Assembly: GCA_039819285.1 (NCBI GenBank)
Contig: JBCBSH010000060.1
Location: forward strand, 1 to 20,814
Origin: JANQGH01 sp039819285
GTDB lineage: Bacteria; Pseudomonadota; Alphaproteobacteria; DSM-16000; Inquilinaceae
Reading direction: 5' to 3'
DNA: 20,814 nucleotides
Positions 1 through 8,272 of this stretch are shown here, piece after piece. The position numbers and the translations under genes were made by a program. The notes beneath the pieces are model-generated. The model ran no database searches, was not told the origin of the DNA, and saw only the letters and a program-made list of their open reading frames with translations. The stretch's first letter is position 1. Every line of letters starts with the position of its first letter.

Positions 1-291
1 CCCGACCAGATCGGACAGCGTCGTCGCCATACGGGCCAGCCCGGGCGGAAAGCGGTCCGACAGCACCGTGACCGCAATGTTCCCGCGCCTGCGCACCATC
101 AGGGGCAGGGCCGTGAACACCATCAATCCCATGCCGATCTCGATCATTTCGAACCCGCCCATCAGCGGGTCACGAAAGACATAGCGCATCACCACGCCGA
201 CAAAGGTCACGGTCATGACGAAGGCGGCGATCGCGCCCGAAGCCCAGGCAAGGATCAGGCATACCTTGTCAAAACTAGCCGTGAGCCGCAT
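1..291 (-). CDS. TRAP transporter small permease (DctQ family), partial
   Basis: This is the N-terminal 97 residues of the small membrane subunit of a tripartite ATP-independent periplasmic (TRAP) transporter; the 3' end lies beyond position 1. Translation from ATG at 291 begins MRLTASFDKV and gives a first hydrophobic helix (about residues 10-35, ending VVMRYVF), then FEMIEIGMGLMVFTALPLM, a second helix, followed by the basic MVRRRGNI segment. This layout is typical of DctQ, which pairs with the large DctM permease in the inner membrane. The start is supported by AAGGG seven bases upstream. It lies 80 bases downstream of a DctP-type binding protein gene on the same strand, so the two almost surely belong to one transporter, with the DctM gene expected just outside the window. 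Confidence 0.85.
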   Translation of the reverse strand, partial: MRLTASFDKVCLILAWASGAIAAFVMTVTFVGVVMRYVFRDPLMGGFEMIEIGMGLMVFTALPLMVRRRGNIAVTVLSDRFPPGLARMATTLSDLVG

Positions 292-334
292 CAAGGCACC
301 CTTGGCAGGGACGTATGAAGCCGTCCGGAGGCGG

Positions 335-365
335 CCGGCGGCACCACGATATCAGGTGCCGCCGG
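335..365 (-). promoter_or_regulatory. Intergenic hairpin between dctP-like and dctQ-like genes
   Basis: A perfect 11-bp inverted repeat (ccggcggcacc at 335-345 and ggtgccgccgg at 355-365) encloses a 9-base loop containing gatatc. In the minus-strand transcript it starts six bases after the stop codon of the binding-protein gene and ends about 44 bases before the permease start. No U-run follows it, so it does not look like a simple terminator. Hairpins at this place in binding-protein operons are known to protect the upstream mRNA and lower expression of the membrane genes; that role here is inferred. Confidence 0.6.
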
Positions 366-371
366 TTTGCG

Positions 372-1433
372 TCATTGGACGACGTTGACGACCCTTGCGG
401 TGTCGTAGTGTTCGACCATGGCGCGGGCGTAGTTGAGGATGGCTTCACCATCGAAGCCGCGCTCGTTTGCCTGTTCCAGCCACTCCGTTTCCAGCGGCGA
501 CAGGATTTCGCGGGCGGCCGCGACGTCTTCCTCCGGCAGGGTGATGAACTCCACGTCATTGGCGATCAACTGGCTCTCGCCATAGGTGTCACCATTGGTC
601 CAGGCGAAGCCCGCCAGCAGCGCGATGGCCATGCCCGAATGCTTGGTAACGGCGGCCTGCTGCTCTTCGGTCAAGGCATCCCAACTGTCCTGATTGAACG
701 CGATCCAGAACGTGTCGGTGTAAAGGCCGCCCGGTACCAAGGTGATGGAGTTGATCACCGGGGTGATGCCGAAAAAGTCGATGGATTCCAGCGGGAAGGT
801 GATCCCGTCGGCTACACCGCGCGCCATCGCCGTCTGCGCTTCGGTCGGCGGCAGTTGTACCGGCGACGCGCCAAGCTCTGACATGATCCGGCCCGTCACA
901 TTGCCGCCGACGCGGATCGTTCTGCCTTCCAGGTCGGCCAGCGTCTCGACCCGGCCATCGGCCATGTTGATGTTGGGGTTGGAGTGAACGAAGAGGCCGA
1001 CCACGTGGGCGCCCTCGTGCTCCCCATAATCGTCGCCAAAGCGGTCATAGGTCTGCCACGCGGCGGCCGAACCGGCCCATGGGTCGGGCGACATGAACGG
1101 CAAGTCCATCACCTGGGTCATCGTGAAACGACCGGCATTGTGGCCGCTGACGCCATAGCCGACGTCGAACGCCTGATCGAGCAACAGGTCGAACTGTGCC
1201 GGCGGCGGCCCGAGGGCCGAGGTCATGAGTTCGAACTGAAGGGATCCATCGGTTTCCGCCTCGATCGCATCGGCCCAAGGCTGCAGGATGCCCGAGACGA
1301 TCAGGTGATGCGGCGGCAGCCAGTTGCCGATCCGAAGCGTCGTCGTCTCCTGGGCAAAGGCGGGCAGTGTGAACGTGGTGATCGCCGCTGTTGCCAGGGC
1401 GGCCTTCAATAGCTTCAGTTTTGTCATGGTCAT
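372..1433 (-). CDS. TRAP transporter substrate-binding protein (DctP family)
   Basis: Encodes a 353-residue periplasmic solute receptor of a TRAP transporter. A Sec signal peptide is clear: basic MTMTKLKLLK, a hydrophobic run rich in Ala/Thr/Leu, then AFA|Q with cleavage after about residue 27. The mature part begins TTLRIGNWLPP and shows the DctP pattern: GRTIRVGGN at about 170-178, with R174 at the place of the conserved carboxylate-binding arginine, followed by ARGVADGITFPLESI. Length is normal for the family. The start MTMTK has AGGGAG five to six bases upstream. It sits 42 bases downstream of the dehydrogenase gene and upstream of the DctQ-like gene, so it most likely feeds a carboxylate or sugar acid to the adjacent catabolic enzymes. 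The exact ligand cannot be read from the sequence. Confidence 0.92.
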   Translation of the reverse strand: MTMTKLKLLKAALATAAITTFTLPAFAQETTTLRIGNWLPPHHLIVSGILQPWADAIEAETDGSLQFELMTSALGPPPAQFDLLLDQAFDVGYGVSGHNAGRFTMTQVMDLPFMSPDPWAGSAAAWQTYDRFGDDYGEHEGAHVVGLFVHSNPNINMADGRVETLADLEGRTIRVGGNVTGRIMSELGASPVQLPPTEAQTAMARGVADGITFPLESIDFFGITPVINSITLVPGGLYTDTFWIAFNQDSWDALTEEQQAAVTKHSGMAIALLAGFAWTNGDTYGESQLIANDVEFITLPEEDVAAAREILSPLETEWLEQANERGFDGEAILNYARAMVEHYDTARVVNVVQ

Positions 1434-1475
1434 CTCCCTGTTGAAGTGGATGTTCTGTGTTCGCTGCTTTTCCCG

Positions 1476-2363
1476 TTAGAGCTTACTGGCCCCGCTCAGC
1501 TTGAAGATCTCCAGTGCGTCCGCGTCATTGCCGCCGCGCACGCTCAGCAGGCGGAACTGCTCCGCGGCCATCGCGGTAAACGGCACCGGCGACGCGCTCT
1601 TCCGCGCCAGTTCACCGACGGAATCCAGATCTTTCAGCATCGTGTAGACATGGCCGAGCGGCGGCTCATGTTGTCCGTTCACCATCCGCGGCAGAAATAT
1701 CTGCAAGGGCTTGCTGTCGGCAAACCCGCCGGCCAGCGCCTCCGGAAGGCGCGCGGCGTCCACACCGGCATTGGTGGCAAGGCGGGCGGCTTCCGCCAGA
1801 ACCGCCATGGTGCAGCCGACGATCACCTGATTGCAAAGCTTGGTCGTCTGCCCGGCCCCGGTCGGCCCCATCAGCGTGAACTGCGCCGCCATCTGCAGGA
1901 CAAACGGCTTCACGGCATCGAAAACGTCTTGTGTGCCGCCCGCCATGATCGCCAACGTGCCCGCCTCGGCGCCTGGCACGCCGCCTGAGACCGGCGCGTC
2001 GAGCCAGCGCATTCCGTTTTCCGCTTCAAGCCGTTTGGCAAAGGCGCGTGTCGCCTCAGGCTGCATGGAGGAGAAATCGACCAGAATGGAGCCGTCGCTG
2101 GCCCCGGCGGCGATCCCGTCCGCCCCGAATACCACCGCTTCGACCGCGCTGGTGTCGGTGAGGCACATGAACACGATGTCTGCCTGGCGGGCGACATCGG
2201 CCGCACTCTCCGTGATCACCGCACCTTTGGCGACAAGCGGCTCCGCCTTCGCCCTGGTGCGGTTCCAGACCACAACCCGGTTGCCCGCAGCCAGAAGGCG
2301 CGCGGTCATTGGCGCGCCCATCAGGCCGGTGCCGACAAATCCGAGTGTGCGTTTCTGGCTCAT
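1476..2363 (-). CDS. NAD(P)-dependent 3-hydroxyisobutyrate / 2-hydroxy-3-oxopropionate reductase family dehydrogenase
   Basis: A 295-residue beta-hydroxyacid dehydrogenase, cytoplasmic. The N-terminal Rossmann motif is GFVGTGLMG (residues 8-16). The substrate-binding signature DAPVSGGVPGAEAG is at 122-135, and the catalytic lysine is K175 in GAGQTTKLCNQ. Members oxidise 3-hydroxyisobutyrate or reduce tartronate semialdehyde to glycerate (GlxR/GarR). With a hydroxypyruvate isomerase-like gene nearby, the tartronate-semialdehyde role is attractive but unproven. The start MSQKR at 2363 is preferred because it leaves a 14-base gap after the dehydratase stop and places the nucleotide fold at the usual distance from the N terminus. 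An in-frame ATG at 2399 would add 12 residues and overlap the dehydratase gene. It is apparently co-transcribed with the dehydratase upstream and the TRAP genes downstream. Confidence 0.88.
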   Translation of the reverse strand: MSQKRTLGFVGTGLMGAPMTARLLAAGNRVVVWNRTRAKAEPLVAKGAVITESAADVARQADIVFMCLTDTSAVEAVVFGADGIAAGASDGSILVDFSSMQPEATRAFAKRLEAENGMRWLDAPVSGGVPGAEAGTLAIMAGGTQDVFDAVKPFVLQMAAQFTLMGPTGAGQTTKLCNQVIVGCTMAVLAEAARLATNAGVDAARLPEALAGGFADSKPLQIFLPRMVNGQHEPPLGHVYTMLKDLDSVGELARKSASPVPFTAMAAEQFRLLSVRGGNDADALEIFKLSGASKL

Positions 2364-2377
2364 GGCCTTTTCACCCT

Positions 2378-4090
2378 TCAACGGCGCGGCGTCGGCCATT
2401 GCGCATTGCCGGCGTGGGTTACGGCCCCCTTATCGGCCTGCCCCACGGTCGCCGCGTATTTCTGCAAGAGACCGGCGCGATGGCGGTTTGTGGGCGGCGC
2501 CCATGCCGCGCGCCTGCTCTCCAGCTCCGCATCGGAGACGTCAAGCGTGATCGTGGCCCCAGTGCCATCGATGGTGATCCTGTCGCCGGAGCGGACCAGA
2601 CCCAAGGGCCCGCCCACCGCTGCTTCGGGGGCTGCGTGGCCAATGCACATGCCGCGCGTGGCCCCGGAAAACCGGCCATCGGTCAGAAGAGCCACTTTCT
2701 CGCCCATGCCCTGGCCATAGATCAGCGCGGTCAGACCCAGCATTTCCCGCATACCTGGTCCGCCGACAGGGCCCTCATTGCGCACGATCAGAACCTGACC
2801 TTCGGAATAGTCGCCGCCATGGACCGCCTCGACGGCGTCGTCTTCGCTTTCAAACACCCGCGCGGTGCCGGAAAACACTTTAGATTTCAGGCCGGCCACC
2901 TTCAACAGCGCGCCGTCAGGGCAGAGGTTGCCTTTCAGGACGACGACACCGCCTGAGGCCGCAATTGCGTCCGACACAGGGCGGATCACCTCACCGTCCG
3001 GCGCGGGCGCGTCAGCCACCTCCTCGGCCAGCGTCCGACCGGTGACCGTCAGCGTGTCGCCATGCAGAAACCCATGGGCGATCAGTTCCTTGATCACGAC
3101 ATGCGCCCCGCCGATCTCGTAGACATCCTTGGCATGATACTGCCCACCAGGCCGCAAATTGCCGATGAAGGGCGTGCGACGCAACACCTCGGCCACGTCG
3201 TCGGCGCTGAACGCGATCCCGGCTTCATGGGCGATCGCCGGGATGTGCAGCGCGGTGTTGGTTGATCCGCCCGTGGCGGCGACGATGGCACAGGCGTTTT
3301 CAAGGGCCTTTCGCGTGACGATGTCGCGGGGCAGAGGGCCGCCGCGTTCGATGATTTCCATCACCAGAGCGCCCGCGCGGTGGCCGACACCGCTTCGTTC
3401 GGAATAGACGCCCGGGATCATGGCGGAGTTGGGAACCGTGAGGCCGAGCGCCTCGGACACCATCGCCATCGTGTTGGCCGTGAACTGGCCGGCGCAGGCA
3501 CCGATGGTCGGCTTGCAGGCCTCCTCAAGCTGGGTGAGCTCATCTTGCGTCATCGTGCCGGTCTGTACCGCGCCAACCGCCTCATAGGCGTCCAAGACCG
3601 ACACATCCGCCCCGTTGTGGCGCCCGGGCAAGGCCGAGCCACCGTAGACGAACACGGACGGCACGTTACACCGCACCATGCCCATGATGACGCCTGGCAA
3701 GGTCTTGTCGCAGCCGCCATAGCCGATGAGACCGTCATAGGCATGGCCGTGAACGACCGCCTCGATGCTGTCGGCGATAAGCTCCCGACTGACCAGGGAG
3801 AACTTCATGCCTTCATGGTTCATCCCGATGCCATCGGACACGGAGATGGTCGTGAACTCCCGCGGCGTGCCGCCCGCCATCTCAACGCCGGTCTTTGCGA
3901 ACTCCACCTGCGCATAGTGGGTCATGTTGCACGGGGTGGTTTCACTCTTCTGGCTGACCACCCCGACCATCGGCTTGGCAATCGCCGCATCATCCAGCCC
4001 CATCGCCCGCATAAAGGCCCGATGCGGCGTCCTGTCGATCCCATCCGTCGTAATCCGCGAACGAAGGGATTTGGCAGGGTCAGCGGGCAT
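2378..4090 (-). CDS. IlvD/EDD family dehydratase (dihydroxy-acid or sugar-acid dehydratase)
   Basis: A 570-residue Fe-S dehydratase of the IlvD/EDD family. Three cysteines lie where the [2Fe-2S] ligands of this group are found: C54 (TTPCNMTHY), C127 (GGCDKT, with K129 as the candidate carbamylated metal-site lysine) and C199 (GACAGQFTANTM). DGRFSGATRG near the C terminus carries the putative catalytic serine. Full-length enzymes remove water from 2,3-dihydroxy acids to give 2-keto acids, either in branched-chain amino acid synthesis or in aldonate catabolism. Clustering with a TRAP transporter, a hydroxyacid dehydrogenase and a hydroxypyruvate isomerase-like gene, and the lack of other ilv genes, favour a catabolic aldonate or short dihydroxy acid substrate. 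This is inference: sequence alone does not separate the two roles. It is the first gene of the minus-strand operon and shows only a weak GGA-type ribosome-binding site. Confidence 0.9.
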   Translation of the reverse strand: MPADPAKSLRSRITTDGIDRTPHRAFMRAMGLDDAAIAKPMVGVVSQKSETTPCNMTHYAQVEFAKTGVEMAGGTPREFTTISVSDGIGMNHEGMKFSLVSRELIADSIEAVVHGHAYDGLIGYGGCDKTLPGVIMGMVRCNVPSVFVYGGSALPGRHNGADVSVLDAYEAVGAVQTGTMTQDELTQLEEACKPTIGACAGQFTANTMAMVSEALGLTVPNSAMIPGVYSERSGVGHRAGALVMEIIERGGPLPRDIVTRKALENACAIVAATGGSTNTALHIPAIAHEAGIAFSADDVAEVLRRTPFIGNLRPGGQYHAKDVYEIGGAHVVIKELIAHGFLHGDTLTVTGRTLAEEVADAPAPDGEVIRPVSDAIAASGGVVVLKGNLCPDGALLKVAGLKSKVFSGTARVFESEDDAVEAVHGGDYSEGQVLIVRNEGPVGGPGMREMLGLTALIYGQGMGEKVALLTDGRFSGATRGMCIGHAAPEAAVGGPLGLVRSGDRITIDGTGATITLDVSDAELESRRAAWAPPTNRHRAGLLQKYAATVGQADKGAVTHAGNAQWPTPRR

Positions 4091-4188
4091 TTGGTTTCCG
4101 TTGAGATAGTTTCATCGTAGAATGTTGGCTGCTGAAATTTGGGGCCGACACCGACGGCGATGTCAACACAAAATCTGAAGGGAGGCCG
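4091..4188. promoter_or_regulatory. Divergent promoter region between the dehydratase and isomerase operons
   Basis: Only 98 bases separate the two oppositely transcribed start codons, so both promoters must lie here or inside the genes. For the minus strand a TTGACA hexamer reads from 4166 to 4161, but no convincing -10 follows at 16-18 bases. For the plus strand TAGAAT at 4118-4123 resembles a -10 without a good -35. A strong purine-rich ribosome-binding site (AAGGGAGG) ends three bases before the isomerase ATG. No operator is clear enough to name. Confidence 0.45.
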
Positions 4189-4968
4189 ATGCGGCTGATT
4201 TCAAACATCTCGATGATGTTCACCGAAGTGCCCGTCGTTGACCGCCTGGCGGCGGCGCGGGCGGCGGGGTTTGACGGCGTGGAGATTCAGTTTCCAGACA
4301 CCGATGACATCGCAGCACTCGCCGCTGAGTCTCGCAGGATCGCAATGCCGATTGCGTTGATCAACGTGCCGCGCGGACTCGGCGATGCCGTCGGGCTCGC
4401 GTCGCTGCCTGGTCAGGAACAGGCCTACCGCGCCGCCGTTGCCGACTGCGTGCGCAACGCGGAGGCACTGAGGGCGAGGAAGGTCAATGTGCTTGCCGGG
4501 CGCCCCCCCGCCGATGCCGATCCGGCGGACTGCGCAAGGGTCTTGCGGCAAAACCTGATCCATACCGCCGATGTGATGCAGGAGATTGGCGTACGCGTTA
4601 TGGTCGAACCGGTAAACCGAGACGATGTGCCGGGCTTTTTCCTCTCAGGCCTAGCGGCGGGGTTGGGCGTGCTGTCCGACATCGAGCATCCCAACCTCTT
4701 TCTCCAGTTCGATCTCTATCACATGGCCATCACCGAACCGGATCTCTGCGCGGCGATCACCGAGGCGGGCCCGCGCATCGGCCATGTTCAGTTCGCCGAT
4801 GCGCCTGGCCGTCACGAACCGGGCAGCGGAGACATAGATTTCGCCGCCGCGCTCGACGCCTTGCGGGCGACCGGGTACGACGGCGAGGTCTCTGCCGAAT
4901 ACAACCCCAAAACCGAGACCCGGGCGGGTCTCGATTGGATGCCGCACTTCAGAAGGCTGCTTCAATGA
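4189..4968 (+). CDS. Hydroxypyruvate isomerase-like protein (xylose isomerase-like TIM barrel)
   Basis: A 259-residue protein of the Hyi family of the AP-endonuclease/xylose isomerase-like TIM barrels. It has the family opening (NISMMFTEVP, then AARAAGFDGVEIQFP at about 22-36). Metal/catalytic acidic residues are at the expected places: E140 in VMVEPVNR, D175 and H178 in QFDLYHM, Q201 in HVQFADAPGRHEPGSG and E237 in SAEYNP. The family interconverts hydroxypyruvate and tartronate semialdehyde, although many relatives act on other ketoses or keto acids. The GlxR-type dehydrogenase in the facing operon would consume tartronate semialdehyde, which supports this role. No glyoxylate carboligase gene is in view. 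The stop overlaps the next start as ATGA, so the two genes are translationally coupled. Confidence 0.85.
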   Translation: MRLISNISMMFTEVPVVDRLAAARAAGFDGVEIQFPDTDDIAALAAESRRIAMPIALINVPRGLGDAVGLASLPGQEQAYRAAVADCVRNAEALRARKVNVLAGRPPADADPADCARVLRQNLIHTADVMQEIGVRVMVEPVNRDDVPGFFLSGLAAGLGVLSDIEHPNLFLQFDLYHMAITEPDLCAAITEAGPRIGHVQFADAPGRHEPGSGDIDFAAALDALRATGYDGEVSAEYNPKTETRAGLDWMPHFRRLLQ

Positions 4969-5744
4969 CCGACGCTACAGTGGAATTGATCGTGGCGGAC
5001 GTGATGGCACACGCCGCATTCGCCCCATATGCCACCGATCCCCCCCGCACGCTTGACGAGGCGTACCGCCTTCAGGACGCATTGGCCGAACAGCTTACCG
5101 CACGCGCTGGTCGGCAGGCGGTTGCCGGCTGGAAGATCGCCGCGAACGCGCCGCATCTTCTGGAGAAGTTCGAGTTGGAAGATCCTCTTAGCGGGCGCGT
5201 ATTCAAGAACCAGACCCAGCAAAGCCCTGCCCGGCTTGCGGCGGCCACGTTCAGGCAATTCGCGTTCGAACCGGAAATCGCCGCGATCATGAAAACCGAC
5301 CTTGAGGTGCCCGACGGGCCTGCTGACCGGCAGGACGTGATCTCGGCGATTGATCGCTTTGTTCCGGCCATCGAACTTCTGGATATGCGCGATATCGATA
5401 TGCCCTCGATCAATATCGCAGATGTCGTCGCACAGAACATTTCCAACGAGGGCGCTGTGATCGGGGGTCCGGGCATCGCCCCGCAGGACCTGATCCCGGC
5501 AAGTGTGCGCACAGAGGTCCGCGTGAACGGAAAGGTGGAGTTGCAGGTAACCGGGGCGGCACCGCAGGATCCAATAGACGCTGTCATCTGGCTTGCGCGT
5601 CACTTAGCCAAACGCGGGCTGCGTCTTCAGGCAGGCCAAATCGTCCTTTGCGGCACGCACTGTCCAATCTGGTACCACGGCAATCCAGGACAGATCGTCG
5701 TGACCATGACCGGCCTGGGAGAGGTTTCTCTGAGCCTGGGCTAA
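4965..5744 (+). CDS. 2-keto-4-pentenoate hydratase family protein
   Basis: A 259-residue member of the MhpD-like hydratase group (fumarylacetoacetase fold). Visible hallmarks are AGWKIA with K57, FEPEIAAIM with metal-binding E102 and E104, PAIELLD with E137, and a C-terminal GNPGQIVVTMTGLGEVSLSL strand typical of the family. Members add water to 2-keto-4-pentenoate or related dienoates, and some act as decarboxylases on 2-oxo acids. The start is the ATG at 4965, which overlaps the upstream stop by four bases. An in-frame ATG at 4935 lies inside the isomerase gene and is not preferred. Position in a two-gene operon with a hydroxypyruvate isomerase-like gene points to side-chain or sugar-acid breakdown rather than to a complete aromatic meta-cleavage pathway, as no dioxygenase or dehydrogenase of that route is present. 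Confidence 0.85.
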   Translation: MTDATVELIVADVMAHAAFAPYATDPPRTLDEAYRLQDALAEQLTARAGRQAVAGWKIAANAPHLLEKFELEDPLSGRVFKNQTQQSPARLAAATFRQFAFEPEIAAIMKTDLEVPDGPADRQDVISAIDRFVPAIELLDMRDIDMPSINIADVVAQNISNEGAVIGGPGIAPQDLIPASVRTEVRVNGKVELQVTGAAPQDPIDAVIWLARHLAKRGLRLQAGQIVLCGTHCPIWYHGNPGQIVVTMTGLGEVSLSLG

Positions 5745-6057
5745 GCGTCGTCTTCAAAACCTGCAGCCGCAGTCTCTGAAACTCAAGCTTACCAGTCAGG
5801 GATCACAGGTTGCGCCGCCGGCGAATGAGCCAGCTAAGGATCGGGTGGAGACCTAGGCGTGGTCCAAGAAGACCCCCCTGGTGCTGGTTGGCGCGTCTAG
5901 AGGCACCTGGAAGCGCGTCGCAAGAGCAAACGGGCGCAAAGCCGAAATTGGGCTGCTGATTGTACGATCGCCCATTGAGCAGGCTCTTGAATTGACCGCT
6001 GGCCGCCAACGCGATCCCGTCACCGCTTCGGTTTCGGCGAGCCTCTGGTCATGTCGG
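5745..6057. other. Non-coding gap between convergent operons
   Basis: This 313-base stretch lies between the stop of the hydratase gene and the stop of the molybdoenzyme gene, which face each other, so transcription terminators are expected. Only a weak 4-bp hairpin (ctgc/gcag around 5761-5772) was found and no U-run. A 68-codon minus-strand reading frame (5803-6009) has an arginine-rich tail and no recognisable family. I see no gene here; a decayed remnant is possible but cannot be shown. Confidence 0.5.
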
Positions 6058-8265
6058 TCAGATGGCCTCGACCCAGACCCGGCAGGTCTGCGCCGCCGTG
6101 GCTTGCGACAGGCTGGATGTCGCGATATCCGAGGTCACGGCATTTGGATTTCCCCCTGGGTCCAACCCGTCATCTCCTCGAAACCAGGGCCCGGTTTCGG
6201 CGGCCAGAACGCCCCGGCGGCAGCGCGATGTCGTGCACAGTTTCATCAGGGCGCTTCCGGTGGCGGAACGGACTCGCACGGTCATGCCGTCGGTCAGCCC
6301 TCGATCCCGCGCATCATCCCGGTGCATCTGCAGTTCCGGCTCACCCGCCAGGCTCGTGCCGGCAAGTTGGCTGTGTAGAAAGCGCCTCGGCTGGCGCGAC
6401 AATAGCGCGAAGTCGCCTTGGTTTGCCTCGCCCTCCCAGGGGTCCAGCCAGGCAGGATGGGGCGGCAGATCGGTCAGGTCATAGCCCGCGATCCGCGACG
6501 ATGTCAGTTCGATCCGCCCGGACGGCGTGGCCAGAGGCGCGCCATCCGGGTCATCGCGAAACGCCTCCAGCAAGATCTCGGGTTGGTCGGGTTTCGGTAC
6601 CGACCAGACGTTCTGGCGCTTCAGTTCATCGAAGCTCGGCGCCTCAATGCCACGGGCTTGTGCCGTCCGGCGCCGGTCCTCCCAGAGATAGGCAAGCCAG
6701 GCCGCCTCGTCGCGGCCTTCGGCATAGCGCTCGGCGACGCCAAGCCGGTCCGCCAGGGCCCGGAAGATATCAAAATCGCAGCGTGCCTCGCCCACGGGTT
6801 CGATGAGCTTTGGCATGTAAAAGACGTGGGGGTCGCGTGAGGTGCCGCCGATGTCTGAGCGTTCCAGCGATGTGGTCGCGGGCAGCACGATGTCGGCGCG
6901 TTCGGCCGTCGCGGTCCAGACCTGTTCATGGACAATAATCGTCTCCGGCCGCTGCCAGAGACACTGCAAACGGAACAGATCCTGGGCATGGTGGAAGGGA
7001 TTGCCACCCGCCCAGTAGATCAGCCGAGCGTGGGGCAGACGAATCTGAGATCCGCAATACGGGATCACCGCGCCCGGTCGTTCCAACATGTCCGAGATGC
7101 GCGCAACCGGAATGGTCGTGCCCGCATCGTTGCCGCAACCTGGCAGCGACGGCACAAGGCCCTTGATGGCGCCGTGACCGACGGCATTCAGCGAACCGTA
7201 TCCGAAGGAAAAGCCGCCACCCGGCTGGCCGATCTGGCCCAGAACGGCGGCAAGGCCGATCAAGGCCCAATACGTCATCTCGCCGTACCGCGCGCGTTGT
7301 AGTGACCAGGCGGCGGTCAGCATCACCCGCCCCCGTTCCAGACGATCGGCAAGCTGCCTTAGTGCCTCCTCCTCGACATCGGCGATCGCGGCCGCCCATG
7401 CCAGGGTCTTTGCAACCCCGTCGGTTGCGCCCGTCAGATAGGCCAGGAAGCGGCCGGAGCCCGACGTGTACCGCTCCAGAAAGGCCTGGTCGGCACGGCC
7501 TCTTGCGACCATCTCCGCGGCAAGCGCCAGCATGACCGCCGTGTCGGTGCCTGGCCGGGGCGCGATCCAGGTCGCCTCCAGACCGTCGGGGATGTCGTCG
7601 GCAAACGGGCTGAGGACGATAAACTTCGTACCCTTGGCCGCGGCCCGTCTCACGTGGTCGGGCATGTGGTGATCGCCGGCCCCGCCCGATGTGACCTTCC
7701 AGTTCTTGGGGTTCAGCCCGCCAAAGGCCACAAGGACGTCCGTGTTGCCGGCGATGCTGTCCCAGGCGGTTGCCGCGCCGCTGACGGCATCGGCGCTTCC
7801 CAAAACCTCCTGCAGGATGATCTTCGCCGCACCCCAGCTATAGTTCCCGGTCTGATTGGTGAACCCGCCCAGCGCCCCGAAGAACCGGCGCACCTGCGAC
7901 CGGGCATGGTGAAACCGGCCGGCACTTGACCAGCCGTAGGAGCCGGCGAAAAGCGCCTTGTGACCGTATGTGTCGCGCACCCGCGCGATCTCGGCCGCGA
8001 CGAGGTTGAGCGCCCTGTCCCAATCGACGGGCACCATCGTGTCCGAGCCACGCGCCGCTCCGCCCGCGCGGTGGCCCTGCCTCAGCCAGCTTTCACGGAT
8101 GTGGGGCCGAAGGATGCGCTTGTCGGAATAGACCAGCTCCGGCAATGCGCCGATCATTTCGGGATCGGCGCCGCTGCCTGTCCAGGGTCGCGTGGCATGC
8201 AGGCGCCCGGCCCTGACATCCGCCTCGAACGCGCCCCAGTGGCAGAGGCTGACCTGAAGGCTCAC
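6058..8265 (-). CDS. Molybdopterin-dependent oxidoreductase, DMSO/TMAO/biotin sulfoxide reductase type
   Basis: A 735-residue bis-MGD molybdoenzyme. It opens with LCHWGAFEADVRAGRL, continues with the conserved YSDKRILRPHIRESWLR (about 46-62), then GSYGWSSAGRFHHARSQ, where S114 is the probable serine ligand to molybdenum. Later come NYSWGAAKIIL, and KNWKVTSGG with cofactor-binding segments, and C-terminal SQLAGTS and MHRDDARDRGL typical of the dinucleotide-binding domain. No CxxC cluster is present, so it lacks the N-terminal [4Fe-4S] centre, as in DMSO, TMAO and biotin sulfoxide reductases. There is no Tat signal, suggesting a cytoplasmic BisC-like enzyme. A GTG start at 8265 is chosen: it follows the tautomerase stop by seven bases, has AGGAG and GGAAG upstream, and begins directly at the conserved domain. 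A start at 8376 would overlap the tautomerase gene. Its physiological substrate (an S- or N-oxide, or a different oxo compound) is unknown. Confidence 0.88.
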   Translation of the reverse strand: MSLQVSLCHWGAFEADVRAGRLHATRPWTGSGADPEMIGALPELVYSDKRILRPHIRESWLRQGHRAGGAARGSDTMVPVDWDRALNLVAAEIARVRDTYGHKALFAGSYGWSSAGRFHHARSQVRRFFGALGGFTNQTGNYSWGAAKIILQEVLGSADAVSGAATAWDSIAGNTDVLVAFGGLNPKNWKVTSGGAGDHHMPDHVRRAAAKGTKFIVLSPFADDIPDGLEATWIAPRPGTDTAVMLALAAEMVARGRADQAFLERYTSGSGRFLAYLTGATDGVAKTLAWAAAIADVEEEALRQLADRLERGRVMLTAAWSLQRARYGEMTYWALIGLAAVLGQIGQPGGGFSFGYGSLNAVGHGAIKGLVPSLPGCGNDAGTTIPVARISDMLERPGAVIPYCGSQIRLPHARLIYWAGGNPFHHAQDLFRLQCLWQRPETIIVHEQVWTATAERADIVLPATTSLERSDIGGTSRDPHVFYMPKLIEPVGEARCDFDIFRALADRLGVAERYAEGRDEAAWLAYLWEDRRRTAQARGIEAPSFDELKRQNVWSVPKPDQPEILLEAFRDDPDGAPLATPSGRIELTSSRIAGYDLTDLPPHPAWLDPWEGEANQGDFALLSRQPRRFLHSQLAGTSLAGEPELQMHRDDARDRGLTDGMTVRVRSATGSALMKLCTTSRCRRGVLAAETGPWFRGDDGLDPGGNPNAVTSDIATSSLSQATAAQTCRVWVEAI

Positions 8266-8272
8266 CTTCCGC

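Noticed and set aside
5803..6009. 68-codon minus-strand frame with an arginine-rich end
   Set aside because: No family recognised, no good ribosome-binding site; kept only as a remark in the gap description.
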